Translations under genes and position numbers: made by a program | Source of the DNA: JBCBAP01 sp038532435 | GTDB lineage: Bacteria > Pseudomonadota > Alphaproteobacteria > Rhodobacterales > Rhodobacteraceae | Assembly (NCBI GenBank): GCA_038532435.1 | Contig: JBCBAP010000012.1 | Location: 13,745-77,744 of the forward strand | Direction: 5' to 3' | Length of the DNA: 64,000 nucleotides | Part shown: positions 51,595 through 60,659 of the stretch, in pieces | How positions within the stretch are numbered: the stretch's first letter is position 1 | Layout: every line of letters begins with the position of its first letter | Notes under the pieces: model-generated | The model's database searches: none | The model's input: only the letters and a program-made list of their open reading frames with translations | Told to the model about the DNA's origin: nothing

Positions 51595-52567
51595 AGAGTG
51601 CTCCCATCTTTCGTCCGAAGTGTGCACGGATCCGGTCCGAGGCGTCCTTGAACCGATCCTCCGTCGTCCGAGACCTGTCCTCCAGCACCTCCGCAACGCC
51701 CGGGGCCGCTCCGTCGAAACCGGGACCGAGGGTCAGGGCCCAGGCCACGAGGTAGCGCACATGGAGCGTGCTGCGGAACCCGAGCGGATGGAACCGGGCG
51801 ACCGTGTGCCGGGCAATGTTGCGCCGCTGCGCCTCCGTCAGTGCGAGCGCGTCGAGGACGCCCCGTTCTTCGAGCGCAGTGTAAGCCCTGTCCGCCGCTG
51901 CGTTGAGCGCGAGGCGGTGCACCGCGTCGCGGTCGATACGCCTGTGCACGGTCTCCGGCATGTTCGGATGATCGAGACGGATCCACATCCCATCCCCGCG
52001 CTGCAGGATGTAGCTCGACACTCCTCCGTCACCGGCGCCGAAAAGGCCTGCCGCACACTCCGCCCGCGCCTCCAGACTGTAGGGCTCGAACACCGCCGGA
52101 TCGTGGAAGCGGAAGAGATGCCCGGTCCCCGCATCGTCGGCGAACCAGGTGAAGTGGCGCAGATGCCCGGCGACAGCGTCGATATCCGCACGGGACCGCA
52201 GGAAGAGTGCAGCCCCCTTGCCCCATCCGTGCCAGTCGCCCGGTCCATCGGTGCAGAGGGTCAGGAGGAGGCGGCTTTTCGGCGTAACACGAGCAAGGAC
52301 CGGTGCTGCCGCACTCACGTCTGCCCCGTCCCTTGGGCGGAAAAGCTCTCGGCAGGGCGCAGCTGTTGTTTCCAGAAGCGCAGGCAGGAACATCACCTTC
52401 GCCCCGTCCAGCACCACGAATGTGGCCTCGCCGTCATCCGCGAACAGGGCCGCGTGCAGATCGTCTGGTAACGCGGCGACGCCCCCGGCTTCCGGCGCAC
52501 GCACCGGGGTCAGCGGACCGAGGTCCGTCCGTCGGACTCCGACGGCATCAGGCGTGAAATGCTGCAC
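51578..52567 (-). CDS. DUF4123 domain protein (T6SS effector adaptor/chaperone)
   Basis: A 329-residue protein. Residues about 45-160 (TFVVLDGAKVMFLPALLETT, then APVLARVTPKSRLLLTL, DWHGWGKGAALFLRSRADI, HLRHFTWFADD and HLFRFHDPAVFEPYSL) follow the DUF4123 pattern. These adaptors load effectors onto VgrG spikes of type VI secretion systems. The start is a GTG at 52567. The gene is directly upstream of the 650-residue protein, whose start lies inside it. No VgrG, Hcp or PAAR gene is in the window. Confidence 0.8.
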   Translation of the reverse strand: MQHFTPDAVGVRRTDLGPLTPVRAPEAGGVAALPDDLHAALFADDGEATFVVLDGAKVMFLPALLETTAAPCRELFRPRDGADVSAAAPVLARVTPKSRLLLTLCTDGPGDWHGWGKGAALFLRSRADIDAVAGHLRHFTWFADDAGTGHLFRFHDPAVFEPYSLEARAECAAGLFGAGDGGVSSYILQRGDGMWIRLDHPNMPETVHRRIDRDAVHRLALNAAADRAYTALEERGVLDALALTEAQRRNIARHTVARFHPLGFRSTLHVRYLVAWALTLGPGFDGAAPGVAEVLEDRSRTTEDRFKDASDRIRAHFGRKMGALFGRNG

Positions 52568-52742
52568 GTCTCAGGCTCGAACTCTACGTTTCATCGGTCC
52601 CACACCAACTGCTGCCTGCATGATCGGGCAGCGGCACGCTGTCGTAAACCTTAGCACACCTAATGATTGAGTCGCGCGCCCTTACGATGCGGTCGCCCCA
52701 AACGGCCCCTAACGGAGCCTCGCAGGCCATCCGAAAGAGAGA

Positions 52743-53192
52743 TCAGCCCACCGCCTGGTGAAGGTTTCCACGTCCGGGGAGGGGCCGCCCCTCCGCAAGA
52801 GCGGAAATGAGGAAGGCGACCTGCCGTTGGGCGTGAGGGTTCACCCGGGTGCGCAGGAGGAACGCAGCACTCGCCGAATCGGACGCGGTTAGCCGTTCCG
52901 CGAGCCGCAGGAGCCACGCCTCATCAAAGGAACGCTGCGCGACACCGGGGCGAAAGAGCACTGGTGCCTGTCCCAGCGCGTCAGGCAGGCACAGGAGGAG
53001 GACATCCGCCGCCCGGTGTTCCCGCGCACCCCTGTCGAGGGCCAACCCCGCGCAGGCGTCGAACAGATCGATCCGCGCAGCCGCCCGCGTGCGCAGCGCG
53101 GCCCGACGCAGGGCATCGAGCAGCGCATCCGCGCGCTCGGCGTCGACGGGCAGCGAGATACGCTGTGGATCTGACAGGGCTGTTGCGGGCAT
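52743..53192 (-). CDS. hypothetical protein upstream of the DUF4123 gene
   Basis: A 149-residue protein without signal peptide or recognised domain, alanine- and arginine-rich and mainly helical (ERADALLDALRRAALRTRAAARIDLFDACAGL). The motif EHRAADVLLLCLPDALGQ is hydrophobic but too short for a membrane span. It lies 175 bases before the DUF4123 gene on the same strand and may share its promoter. Composition fits a coding gene of the local GC content; function unknown. Confidence 0.55.
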   Translation of the reverse strand: MPATALSDPQRISLPVDAERADALLDALRRAALRTRAAARIDLFDACAGLALDRGAREHRAADVLLLCLPDALGQAPVLFRPGVAQRSFDEAWLLRLAERLTASDSASAAFLLRTRVNPHAQRQVAFLISALAEGRPLPGRGNLHQAVG

Positions 53193-53295
53193 TTTTCACC
53201 AACCGGGCGCGGGATCGCTTATTTCCGACTATACCTATCAGGAATTGACCCGGATGCAACCTCCACTCAAAGCACCGCTACGTCAGTGGAACGGT

Positions 53296-54627
53296 CTAGC
53301 GGGGTATCAGCGTCAAGTTGATGCCGCTTTCCGAGCGAACAGTGAGGTGCGCTGTTGGCACGGGCACATCCTTTGCCGTGAGCTCGAACTGGGCAAGGAT
53401 CTGCGCGAGAAAAAGGACCCCCTCCATCATCGCGAGCCCCGCCCCGGGGCATACTCGATGGCCCTGGGAGAACGGAAAGTAGGCCTGGCGCGGCGGCTCC
53501 GCGGACCAGCGATCCGGGTCAAACCGGTCAGGCTCCGCCCAGATCCGGCTGTGCCGGTGCAGGTGCCAGGGCGACAGGATGACCATCGCTCCCCGGGCTA
53601 TGCGGCGCCCCCTCCATATCCGTGCGACCCGGTTTTCCCGCACCAGCATCGGCACGGGGGGATAGAGCCGCAGCGTCTCCCGAAAGACATCCCGCAGGAA
53701 CGGAAGCGATTTCAGAGCCGCGAACGCAGGTTCCCGGGCAAAAGTCTGGGCCTCGACCCTTGCGCGTTCCTGCGCTTCCGGATGGGTGGCAAGCAGATAG
53801 AGCGCCCAGGACAGTGCCGCAGCAGATGTTTCGTGTCCCGCGAGGAAAAAGATGGAGACCTGATCCACCATCTCCTCCCGGTCAAACCGCCGCCCCGTTT
53901 CCGGGTCCGCCTTTGTCAGCAGACGGGTTGCGAGGTCGTCCGGGGCCGTTCCCGCCTCGACCACCGCAATCCGCGCGTCGACCAGCCGCGTGAGCAGGGC
54001 ACGGATACGTGCAGCGTCCGCATCCTCCCGACGCGGCAGACGTGGGATCCAGTCCGGCGCCCGCACCAGATCAAGGGGGCGCAGCAGCGGCTGCGCGCGC
54101 TGATACCCGCGAAACGCCTCGTAGGTCTTCGCCGCCACCCCTTCGCTGATCGGCGTCGAAAAGAGCAAACGAAACATCGCATCCGCAGCGAGGCGCGAGC
54201 AGAATGCTTCCGCCTCCAGGGGTCCCGCCAACAGACCCGCCACTGCCGCCTCCCCGGCAGCGTGAACCGGATCGAAAGCGGCGCGCAAACGTCCACCCTC
54301 GAAGGCAGGATCGATGATGCGCCGGGCGCGGGCCCAGTCCTGCCCACCGGAAACAAAGACAGACCGCCCGAGAAGCGCGCGCAGGGTCCGGCCCACCGCG
54401 GGATGCTTGGGAAACGTGGCCTCCGGCGCGTCCAGCACCTCCCGCACCAGATCCGGGTCATTGACCAGATAGGACCGGTAGAAGGGTGTGGGCATCTCCG
54501 CCATCCAGGCACGATAGAGCCGCGCGGGCTGGGACCGGAACATGTCCTGCCGAAACAGCCGAATGCGGGTGAGCCAGCCCGCATCGTCGGGCCGCGACGC
54601 GGGCTTCGGCGGCAGATCCACGCTCAC
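53296..54627 (-). CDS. cytochrome P450
   Basis: A 443-residue monooxygenase. The I-helix is FFLAGHETSAAALSWALYLL, the K-helix ExxR is FRETLRLYPPVPMLVREN, and the heme ligand is C393 in FPFSQGHRVCPGAGLA. No membrane anchor, as expected for bacterial P450s. The GTG start overlaps the stop of the upstream hydrolase gene (GTGA), so the two are coupled. No ferredoxin or reductase gene is adjacent. Substrate unknown; a fatty-acid or terpene-like compound is typical for this shape of P450 but unproven here. Confidence 0.94.
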   Translation of the reverse strand: MSVDLPPKPASRPDDAGWLTRIRLFRQDMFRSQPARLYRAWMAEMPTPFYRSYLVNDPDLVREVLDAPEATFPKHPAVGRTLRALLGRSVFVSGGQDWARARRIIDPAFEGGRLRAAFDPVHAAGEAAVAGLLAGPLEAEAFCSRLAADAMFRLLFSTPISEGVAAKTYEAFRGYQRAQPLLRPLDLVRAPDWIPRLPRREDADAARIRALLTRLVDARIAVVEAGTAPDDLATRLLTKADPETGRRFDREEMVDQVSIFFLAGHETSAAALSWALYLLATHPEAQERARVEAQTFAREPAFAALKSLPFLRDVFRETLRLYPPVPMLVRENRVARIWRGRRIARGAMVILSPWHLHRHSRIWAEPDRFDPDRWSAEPPRQAYFPFSQGHRVCPGAGLAMMEGVLFLAQILAQFELTAKDVPVPTAHLTVRSESGINLTLIPR

Positions 54628-55826
54628 AGATCCCGGTGGGGTGACAGCACCCGCTCGATCCGCGACGCCGTCGACCCGCGGCTGCCGAACCTGCCACGCA
54701 GCGTCTGCGGCCCCCCGGTAATGCGAAAATAGTCGTAGAGTTCCGCCCGCTCGAACGCGCGCAGATACTGGATGTGCTTGATGAAGAACCGCCAGCGCAG
54801 GGCTGCGACCTGACGCGGGCTCAGCGTTCTGCCATAGGCAGGGGAGACCACCTTGGGTCCCTGCTTTGCCCCCTCCTCCGGCGCGACGCCGGTAACGGCG
54901 ACCGGATCGCTGAGCGCAAAGCAGGCCCCGTCAGCCGGGGTGCTCACATCAAGCCAGAAGACATCCCGGCGGGCAGCGACATTGTGCAGGTCCCTCCGCA
55001 GATCCCGCGCACCGGGCAGGAAACTCACCATCGGGATGACCTGCCCCAGCGTGAGCAGGCCAAGCGCTGCCGACCGGTTATCCACCGCCGCCACCCGCGC
55101 AACGGTCTGCACGGCAAGCTGCGCTCCGGTGCTGTGCCCGACAAGGAGCACCTCGTCCACATCCCCTGCCAGCGCTGCCTCCACCCGCTCCGCGAACCGG
55201 TCAAGCCGTTCCTTCAGTTCCGCAGGCGTCGCGCCGCGATCCTGTGCGGTGTAGGCGTAGTCACTCATCAGGTAGTAAGCCTTGAGCCACCGGTCCCGGC
55301 GACGGCTGAACCAGACAAGCCCGACGAAGAGGGCGAGGCCGACGATCCATCCGGAGATGCCACCGATTTCCTCCCCGATCCAGGCGGCGAGCAGCCCGGC
55401 GATGACGACGTAGAGGATCATCAGGATCGGCGGATAGAGCGCGATGAGCATCGGGATCGGGCGAAGCCGCCACAGCGCCAGAAACGCCCCCGACCTCAGG
55501 TAGAGATGCACCGTGCGCAACATCTCCCCGTAGCTGTCCCAGACAGTCCGCCCCATGGCCCCGCGCACGAGGTCGTTCCATTGCAGGACCGTGACCTCTG
55601 CCTCCGTGCTCTTGCCGTCGATTTCCGTCCGCACGGTCCAGCCGTAGTCGTCGCCACGGGGTCGCCCTGCGACCTCGATGCTGAATCCGGACGCCTCCGC
55701 CTGGACCTGCGCCTGTTTGCGGTAGAGTTCGCGGTAACGGCGGGGACCGAAAGGGTCGAACCCGGGAATGAAGAAGACCGCTCGGCGCGACACATCAGGT
55801 TCGTGAAGTGGATCGGTGGAGGTCAC
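54624..55826 (-). CDS. membrane-anchored alpha/beta hydrolase
   Basis: A 400-residue protein. Two to three helices in the middle (IPMLIALYPPILMILYVVIAGLLAAWIG and GWIVGLALFVGLVWF) anchor it in the inner membrane. LVGHSTGAQLAVQTVARVAA supplies the nucleophile Ser in GHSTG. The N-terminus starts AVFFIPGFDPFGPRRYREL, an oxyanion-type loop. It begins at GTG 55826 and is coupled to the P450 gene. A lipase or esterase preparing or releasing the P450 substrate is a reasonable but unproven idea. Confidence 0.82.
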   Translation of the reverse strand: MTSTDPLHEPDVSRRAVFFIPGFDPFGPRRYRELYRKQAQVQAEASGFSIEVAGRPRGDDYGWTVRTEIDGKSTEAEVTVLQWNDLVRGAMGRTVWDSYGEMLRTVHLYLRSGAFLALWRLRPIPMLIALYPPILMILYVVIAGLLAAWIGEEIGGISGWIVGLALFVGLVWFSRRRDRWLKAYYLMSDYAYTAQDRGATPAELKERLDRFAERVEAALAGDVDEVLLVGHSTGAQLAVQTVARVAAVDNRSAALGLLTLGQVIPMVSFLPGARDLRRDLHNVAARRDVFWLDVSTPADGACFALSDPVAVTGVAPEEGAKQGPKVVSPAYGRTLSPRQVAALRWRFFIKHIQYLRAFERAELYDYFRITGGPQTLRGRFGSRGSTASRIERVLSPHRDL

Positions 55827-55890
55827 GTCGGGGCCCGGTTGATTGGTTTCCCGTCATACCGCGCCACGAGGTCCGGGCAAAGGGCTGCCG

Positions 55891-56649
55891 TCAGCCGACG
55901 ATGCCGAGGATCGGGAAGGTCTCGAGAAGCCAGAAGGCAAGGCTGGTGAAGAGGCCGGTAAACATCATCACGCCGACCACGATCAGCAGAACGCCCATCG
56001 CCTTCTCGACCAGCCCCATATGCTTCCGAAACCGGATCATGACGCCCATGAAGCGTCGGATGAAGATCGCCGCGAGCAGGAAGGGAATGCCCAGCCCGAT
56101 CGCGTAGACTCCCATCAGCATCATGCCATGAACGAAGGACGCCTCCTGCGCGGCCAGCGACAGGATGCTGCCGAGGATGGGTCCGATGCAAGGCGTCCAG
56201 CCAAAGGCAAAAGCGAGGCCCAGCACGTAGGCGCCGAAGATGCTGCCCCCCTGATCGCCCGCATCCACCCGCGCCTCCCGATAGAGGATCCCGATGCGGA
56301 ACACGCCGAGGAAGTGCAGGCCAAAGATCACGATCACCACCCCGGCGACCTGGGCAAAGATGTCCTGATATTGCAGGAAAAGCTGCCCGACGGCCGAGGC
56401 CGCAAGCCCAAGGATGACGAACACGGTCGAGAGCCCGAGCACGAACGACAGCGCGCTGAGAATGACCGCGCTGCGCTTTCGCATGTCCTGCTCATCGGTG
56501 ATCTCGTCCATTGTGCTTCCGGCCATGTAGGCCAAGTAGGGCGGCACAATGGGCAGCACGCACGGGGACAGGAAGGACATGACGCCAGCCAGCAGCGCGA
56601 TCATCAGCGCAACGCTTGTCGATGCCTCAAGAAATTCAATCCCGAACAT
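55891..56649 (-). CDS. ccdA: CcdA-type thiol-disulfide transporter
   Basis: A 252-residue membrane protein of six to seven helices that carries reducing equivalents across the inner membrane for cytochrome c maturation and related thiol reactions. The two catalytic cysteines lie in MSFLSPCVLPIVPPYLAY and GWTPCIGPILGSIL. Length matches CcdA rather than full DsbD. It is divergent from a TusA-like gene 122 bases away. Confidence 0.94.
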   Translation of the reverse strand: MFGIEFLEASTSVALMIALLAGVMSFLSPCVLPIVPPYLAYMAGSTMDEITDEQDMRKRSAVILSALSFVLGLSTVFVILGLAASAVGQLFLQYQDIFAQVAGVVIVIFGLHFLGVFRIGILYREARVDAGDQGGSIFGAYVLGLAFAFGWTPCIGPILGSILSLAAQEASFVHGMMLMGVYAIGLGIPFLLAAIFIRRFMGVMIRFRKHMGLVEKAMGVLLIVVGVMMFTGLFTSLAFWLLETFPILGIVG

Positions 56650-56771
56650 GCCGTCTCCAGATGGGCAGGTTTCCGCTCAGTCCCGACATACTGTTTTCCG
56701 TCGGGAAGGTCACCAATCGTGGTTTCACAAAACCGTGGACAGAGTATGACCGGTTCCGTACCGATTGCGCC

Positions 56772-57005
56772 ATGGAATTCGCCGAAGAACTGGATGCGAC
56801 CGGGCTTCTGTGCCCCTTGCCCGTGCTCAAGGCGCGCAAGCGGCTGCAGGGCCTATCGGCCGGGGCGATCCTGCGCGTCCGCGCGGATGATCCCGCGGCG
56901 GTGGTCGACATCCCGCACTTCTGCACCGAACAGGGACATGACCTGATCGAACAGCAGGACCTCGGGGCGGGATCGCGCCTCTATGTGATCCGGAAGGGAG
57001 GCTGA
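56772..57005 (+). CDS. TusA/SirA-family sulfur carrier protein
   Basis: A 77-residue protein with ELDATGLLCPLPVLKARKRL, in which C14 in CPxP is the persulfide-carrying cysteine. The rest (LRVRADDPAAVVDIPHFCTEQGHDL) is the typical alpha/beta fold. It may deliver sulfur for tRNA thiolation or redox sulfur chemistry; adjacency to ccdA suggests thiol metabolism. The open frame extends far upstream, but MEFAEELDATG is the only start that gives the family N-terminus. Confidence 0.92.
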   Translation: MEFAEELDATGLLCPLPVLKARKRLQGLSAGAILRVRADDPAAVVDIPHFCTEQGHDLIEQQDLGAGSRLYVIRKGG

Positions 57006-57006
57006 C

Positions 57007-57744
57007 ATGGCGTTGGTGCTCGTGACGGGCGCAAGCTCCGGTATCGGTGCCGCGACGGCCCGTGCGGCAGCTCAGGCGGGATACGACGTCGCCATCACCT
57101 ACCGCACAGATCGGACGGGGGCTGAGACCGTGGCGGAGGCTGTCGGGGATGCCGGGCAGACACCTTTCGTGATTCAGGCAGACGTGACCGACGCGGCGGC
57201 CGTGGCGGAAATGTTTGCGGAGATCGACCGGACAAAGCTGCCCTTGACCGGGCTGGTGAACAACGCCGGCATCGTGCCTGCCCGCAACCGCCCGTTTACA
57301 GAGATCACGGACGCGGAACTCTCACACGTACTCGATGTCAATGTCATCGGCGCGTTTCGCTGCGCGCGGGAGGCTGTCGTGCGGATGAGCGCCTCCGGTG
57401 GCGGCAGCATCGTGAACGTCTCCTCCTCTGCCGCCCGGCTCGGCGCTCCGGGAGAATATATCGACTACGCCGCGACGAAAGGCGCGCTCGATGCGATGAC
57501 CATCGGCCTCGCGAAGGAGGTGGCGACCAAGGGCATCCGGGTGACCGGAGTGCGTCCGGGCCTCATCGAGACGCCGATCCACGCGAAGGGCGGGCAACCG
57601 GACCGGATCGCCCGGCTCGAAGCACAGGTTCCGATGGCCCGCGGCGGGTCCGCTGAGGAAGTCGCTGACGCGATCCTCTACCTGTTGTCCAACCGGTCGA
57701 GCTACGTTACCGGGACGGTCCTCGACGTCTCCGGCGGGCGATAA
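57007..57744 (+). CDS. short-chain dehydrogenase/reductase
   Basis: A 245-residue classical SDR. VTGASSGIGAATARAAAQAG is the NAD(P) loop, NNAGIVPARN the structural motif, NVSSSAARLG the catalytic serine and IDYAATKGALDAMT the Tyr-Lys pair. It starts one base after the TusA-like stop (ATGG after GCTGAC), so the two genes are co-transcribed. Similarity is to FabG/YgfF-like sugar or ketone reductases; substrate unknown. Confidence 0.94.
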   Translation: MALVLVTGASSGIGAATARAAAQAGYDVAITYRTDRTGAETVAEAVGDAGQTPFVIQADVTDAAAVAEMFAEIDRTKLPLTGLVNNAGIVPARNRPFTEITDAELSHVLDVNVIGAFRCAREAVVRMSASGGGSIVNVSSSAARLGAPGEYIDYAATKGALDAMTIGLAKEVATKGIRVTGVRPGLIETPIHAKGGQPDRIARLEAQVPMARGGSAEEVADAILYLLSNRSSYVTGTVLDVSGGR

Positions 57745-57765
57745 CAGCCGCGCCCTGCGTCCGAC

Positions 57766-58656
57766 TTATCCCCCCGGACACGCCCCTCCTGCCTCGATGG
57801 CCCGAAAGAAGGCCACCATGTCGTCCGGCACCGAACTGCCGCCGCGGTAGGGCCAGGCGAAGTCCGCCACGATCTGGACGTGGCTGAGATCGTCGTAAAG
57901 CACTTCCGCGTGGCACACGCCCGACGCCTCAAGCGGCGCGCCAAGCCGCTCGATGTTCGCGTAGCCGACGGTTTCGTCGGACAGGCCGTACTGCATCTGG
58001 ACCGGCGGCTCGCCCCCATTGACATAGTTCCCCGCCTGCATCAGCGGATAGCGCTCCGGCGGGCCGAAGATCGCCATCGTGTCCTCTGCGGTGGGCGTGA
58101 AGTGATAGGGCCCGGCAAGGCCGGAGACCCCCTTCACGGCCCCGGCGGCCCCCTCCGCAGCGAGGTAGGACTCGTCCATCGCGAGCAGCATCGCGATGTG
58201 CGCCCCCGCGGAATGCCCGGACAGATACATCCGCTCGGGATCTCCGCCAAAGGTCGCTACATTCTCGCGCAGCCACGCGATCGCGCGCGCGCCATCCTCG
58301 ACGAAAGCTGGAAAGCGGACATCGGGAAACTTGCGATAGTCGGGCAGCGCAACAACAAAACCCTCACGCGCCAACGTCATTGCGACGAAGGCGTAGTTGC
58401 CCCGTTCGCCGGTCTGCCAGCTTCCGCCGTAGAAGAAGACGATCACGGGCGCACCCTCCGCATCCTTAGGCGTGTAGATGTCGAGTGCGAGGCTGGTTTC
58501 AGTGTCGAACACCAGGCCGCGGCTGATGTCCCCCGGAAAGACAAACCGTGGCAGGTTGGCCACGATGAAGGCCCCGTCGCGGCTCACAAACACCCAGGCG
58601 ACGCCACCCGCCAGAAGGGCGACGACCACCGCCACCCAGATCAGTATTCGCCGCAC
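57766..58656 (-). CDS. alpha/beta hydrolase (BD-FAE/carboxylesterase-like)
   Basis: A 296-residue esterase-type protein. The N-terminus VRRILIWVAVVVALLAGGVAWVF is a membrane anchor or signal. VIVFFYGGSWQTGERGNYAF is the oxyanion loop and MYLSGHSAGAHIAMLLAM holds the nucleophile in GHSAG; LSHVQIV supplies the histidine. The GTG at 58656 is preferred because AGAGGG lies seven bases before it; TTG at 58704 would extend it by 16 residues. It converges with the SDR gene. Confidence 0.87.
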   Translation of the reverse strand: MRRILIWVAVVVALLAGGVAWVFVSRDGAFIVANLPRFVFPGDISRGLVFDTETSLALDIYTPKDAEGAPVIVFFYGGSWQTGERGNYAFVAMTLAREGFVVALPDYRKFPDVRFPAFVEDGARAIAWLRENVATFGGDPERMYLSGHSAGAHIAMLLAMDESYLAAEGAAGAVKGVSGLAGPYHFTPTAEDTMAIFGPPERYPLMQAGNYVNGGEPPVQMQYGLSDETVGYANIERLGAPLEASGVCHAEVLYDDLSHVQIVADFAWPYRGGSSVPDDMVAFFRAIEAGGACPGG

Positions 58657-58728
58657 GCGCACGCCCTCTTGCCGCTCAACCCGCGCGAGGCTAAACCGAC
58701 GCAATCCCAGTTGTCACGAGGATCCGAC

Positions 58729-60240
58729 ATGACCGAACTCGCCTATTCCGAGCCGACGCCCAAGGTGATCGCTGGTGCCACCGGCGACTGGGAGCTTGTG
58801 ATCGGGATGGAAGTGCACGCCCAGGTCAAATCGAACGCGAAGCTCTTCTCCGGTGCCTCCACGCAGTTCGGAGCGGAACCGAACGCCAACGTGTCCCTTG
58901 TGGACGCGGCGATGCCCGGGATGCTGCCGGTCATCAACAGCTATTGCGTCGAACAGGCGGTGCGCACGGGGCTCGGCCTGAAGGCGGATATCAACCTTTA
59001 CAGCCGCTTCGACCGGAAGAACTACTTTTACCCTGACCTGCCGCAGGGCTACCAGATCAGCCAACTCTACCACCCCATCGTGGGCGAGGGCGAGATCCTC
59101 GTGGACATGGAACCGGGCATCGCGCGGAAGGTCCGCGTGGAGCGGATCCATCTGGAGCAGGATGCGGGCAAGTCCGTCCATGACATGGACCCCAACCTTT
59201 CCTTCGTCGATCTCAACCGGACGGGCGTCGCGCTCATGGAAATCGTCTCCCGCCCGGACATCCGGGGGCCGGAAGAGGCGGCGGAGTACCTGCGCAAGCT
59301 GCGTCAGATCCTGCGTTACCTCGGCACCTGCGACGGCAACATGCAGGAAGGGTCCATGCGCGCGGACGTCAACGTCTCCGTCTGCCGTCCGGGCGACTAT
59401 GAGAAGTATCAGGCGACCCAGGATTTCGGCCATCTCGGCACCCGCTGCGAGATCAAGAACATGAACTCCATGCGCTTTATCCAGCAGGCCATCGACTTCG
59501 AGGCGCGCCGCCAGATCGCGATCCTCGAGGATGGCGGCGCGGTCGTGCAGGAGACCCGGCTTTACGATCCGGGAAAGGGGGAAACCCGCTCCATGCGCTC
59601 CAAGGAGGAGGCGCACGACTACCGCTATTTCCCCGACCCCGACCTCTTGCCGCTGGAAATCGAGCAGGCCTGGGTCGACGGGATCGGGGCCGGCCTGCCG
59701 GAACTGCCCGACGAGAAGAAGGCCCGTTTCGTCACCGATTTCGGCGTGACCGAGTATGACGCGGGCGTTCTGACTGCCGAAGTGCCCTCCGCCGACTTCT
59801 TCGAGAAGGTGGCCAAGGGCCGCGACGGTAAGATGGCCGCCAACTGGGTGATCAACGAGCTTTTCGGCCGCCTCAACAAGGAGGACCTGACGCTCGAGAC
59901 CAGCCCGGTGAGCGCGGACCAGCTCGGCGGGATCATCGACCTCATTGCCTCCAAGGCGATCTCCGGCAAGATCGCGAAGGACCTCTTCGACATCGTCTGG
60001 ACCGAAGGCGGGGAGCCCGCGGAAATCGTCGAGGCCCGCGGCATGAAGCAGGTGACGGACACCGGCGCCATTGAAGCCGCAGTCACCGAGATCATCGCCG
60101 CGAACCCCGACCAGGTCGCCAAAGCCGCCCAGAACCCCAAGCTCGCCGGCTGGTTCGTGGGCCAGGTGATGAAGGCCACCGGCGGCAAGGCCAACCCCCA
60201 GGCCGTCCAGGAGATCGTGAAGGCCAAGCTGGGCCTCTGA
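58729..60240 (+). CDS. gatB: aspartyl/glutamyl-tRNA(Asn/Gln) amidotransferase subunit B
   Basis: A 503-residue subunit of GatCAB, which amidates Glu-tRNA(Gln) and Asp-tRNA(Asn). The start MTELAYSEPTPKVIAGATGDWELVIGMEVHAQ, the cradle domain with GALFYPDLP-like YFYPDLPQGYQISQLYHP and SRPDIRGPEEAAEYLRKLR, and the C-terminal YqeY-like helical domain (IAKAAQNPKLAGWFVGQVMKATGGKANPQAV) are all present. gatA and gatC are not adjacent. An in-frame extension far upstream is not real. Confidence 0.97.
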   Translation: MTELAYSEPTPKVIAGATGDWELVIGMEVHAQVKSNAKLFSGASTQFGAEPNANVSLVDAAMPGMLPVINSYCVEQAVRTGLGLKADINLYSRFDRKNYFYPDLPQGYQISQLYHPIVGEGEILVDMEPGIARKVRVERIHLEQDAGKSVHDMDPNLSFVDLNRTGVALMEIVSRPDIRGPEEAAEYLRKLRQILRYLGTCDGNMQEGSMRADVNVSVCRPGDYEKYQATQDFGHLGTRCEIKNMNSMRFIQQAIDFEARRQIAILEDGGAVVQETRLYDPGKGETRSMRSKEEAHDYRYFPDPDLLPLEIEQAWVDGIGAGLPELPDEKKARFVTDFGVTEYDAGVLTAEVPSADFFEKVAKGRDGKMAANWVINELFGRLNKEDLTLETSPVSADQLGGIIDLIASKAISGKIAKDLFDIVWTEGGEPAEIVEARGMKQVTDTGAIEAAVTEIIAANPDQVAKAAQNPKLAGWFVGQVMKATGGKANPQAVQEIVKAKLGL

Positions 60241-60301
60241 CCGGCTTGTCAGGACACCCTTTCCGCCGCCGGCCTGAACCTCCATTGGAGTTCAGGTGAC
60301 T

Positions 60302-60592
60302 ATGAGCACGGCGGAGAAGGTTTCGGACAAGGCGGGCGCCCTTCGCATAGGTGCGGTGGCGCTCGCTCTCGGTGATCCCAGCGGCGGAACCCTCACCGGG
60401 ACAGCCCTGACCGGGCTGGCCGCTATCGCCTCTGAACGTCGAGCGAGCTGCGCCCGCGAAACCCGCCAGTCGATCCGGCGGACGACGCTGACCGCGCTCA
60501 GGCAGAGCCCAGATTTTGCGGATCTGAACATGGATCGACTGGACGCCCTGCTGGAGACCGCTGTCGACACCGAACAGCTCGGACGGGGTTAG
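60302..60592 (+). CDS. hypothetical small protein
   Basis: A 96-residue frame after gatB starting at ATG 60302 (or GTG 60296), with a TTGGAG motif nearby. The sequence has a small-residue, glycine-rich N-terminal half (IGAVALALGDPSGGTLTGTALTGLAAIA) and a helical C-terminal half (ARETRQSIRRTTLTALRQS). No family is recognised; the end may be truncated. It has plausible codon use but little else to support it. Confidence 0.4.
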   Translation: MSTAEKVSDKAGALRIGAVALALGDPSGGTLTGTALTGLAAIASERRASCARETRQSIRRTTLTALRQSPDFADLNMDRLDALLETAVDTEQLGRG

Positions 60593-60659
60593 CGGGTTTC
60601 CCTCGGCGCTCCGGCGATTTATGACCTTATGCGGGATTCGGGGCGCGCGAGGGACGAGA

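Noticed and set aside
57880..58728. Upstream in-frame extension of gatB
   Set aside because: It would add 283 residues antisense to the esterase gene; the known GatB N-terminus begins at 58729.
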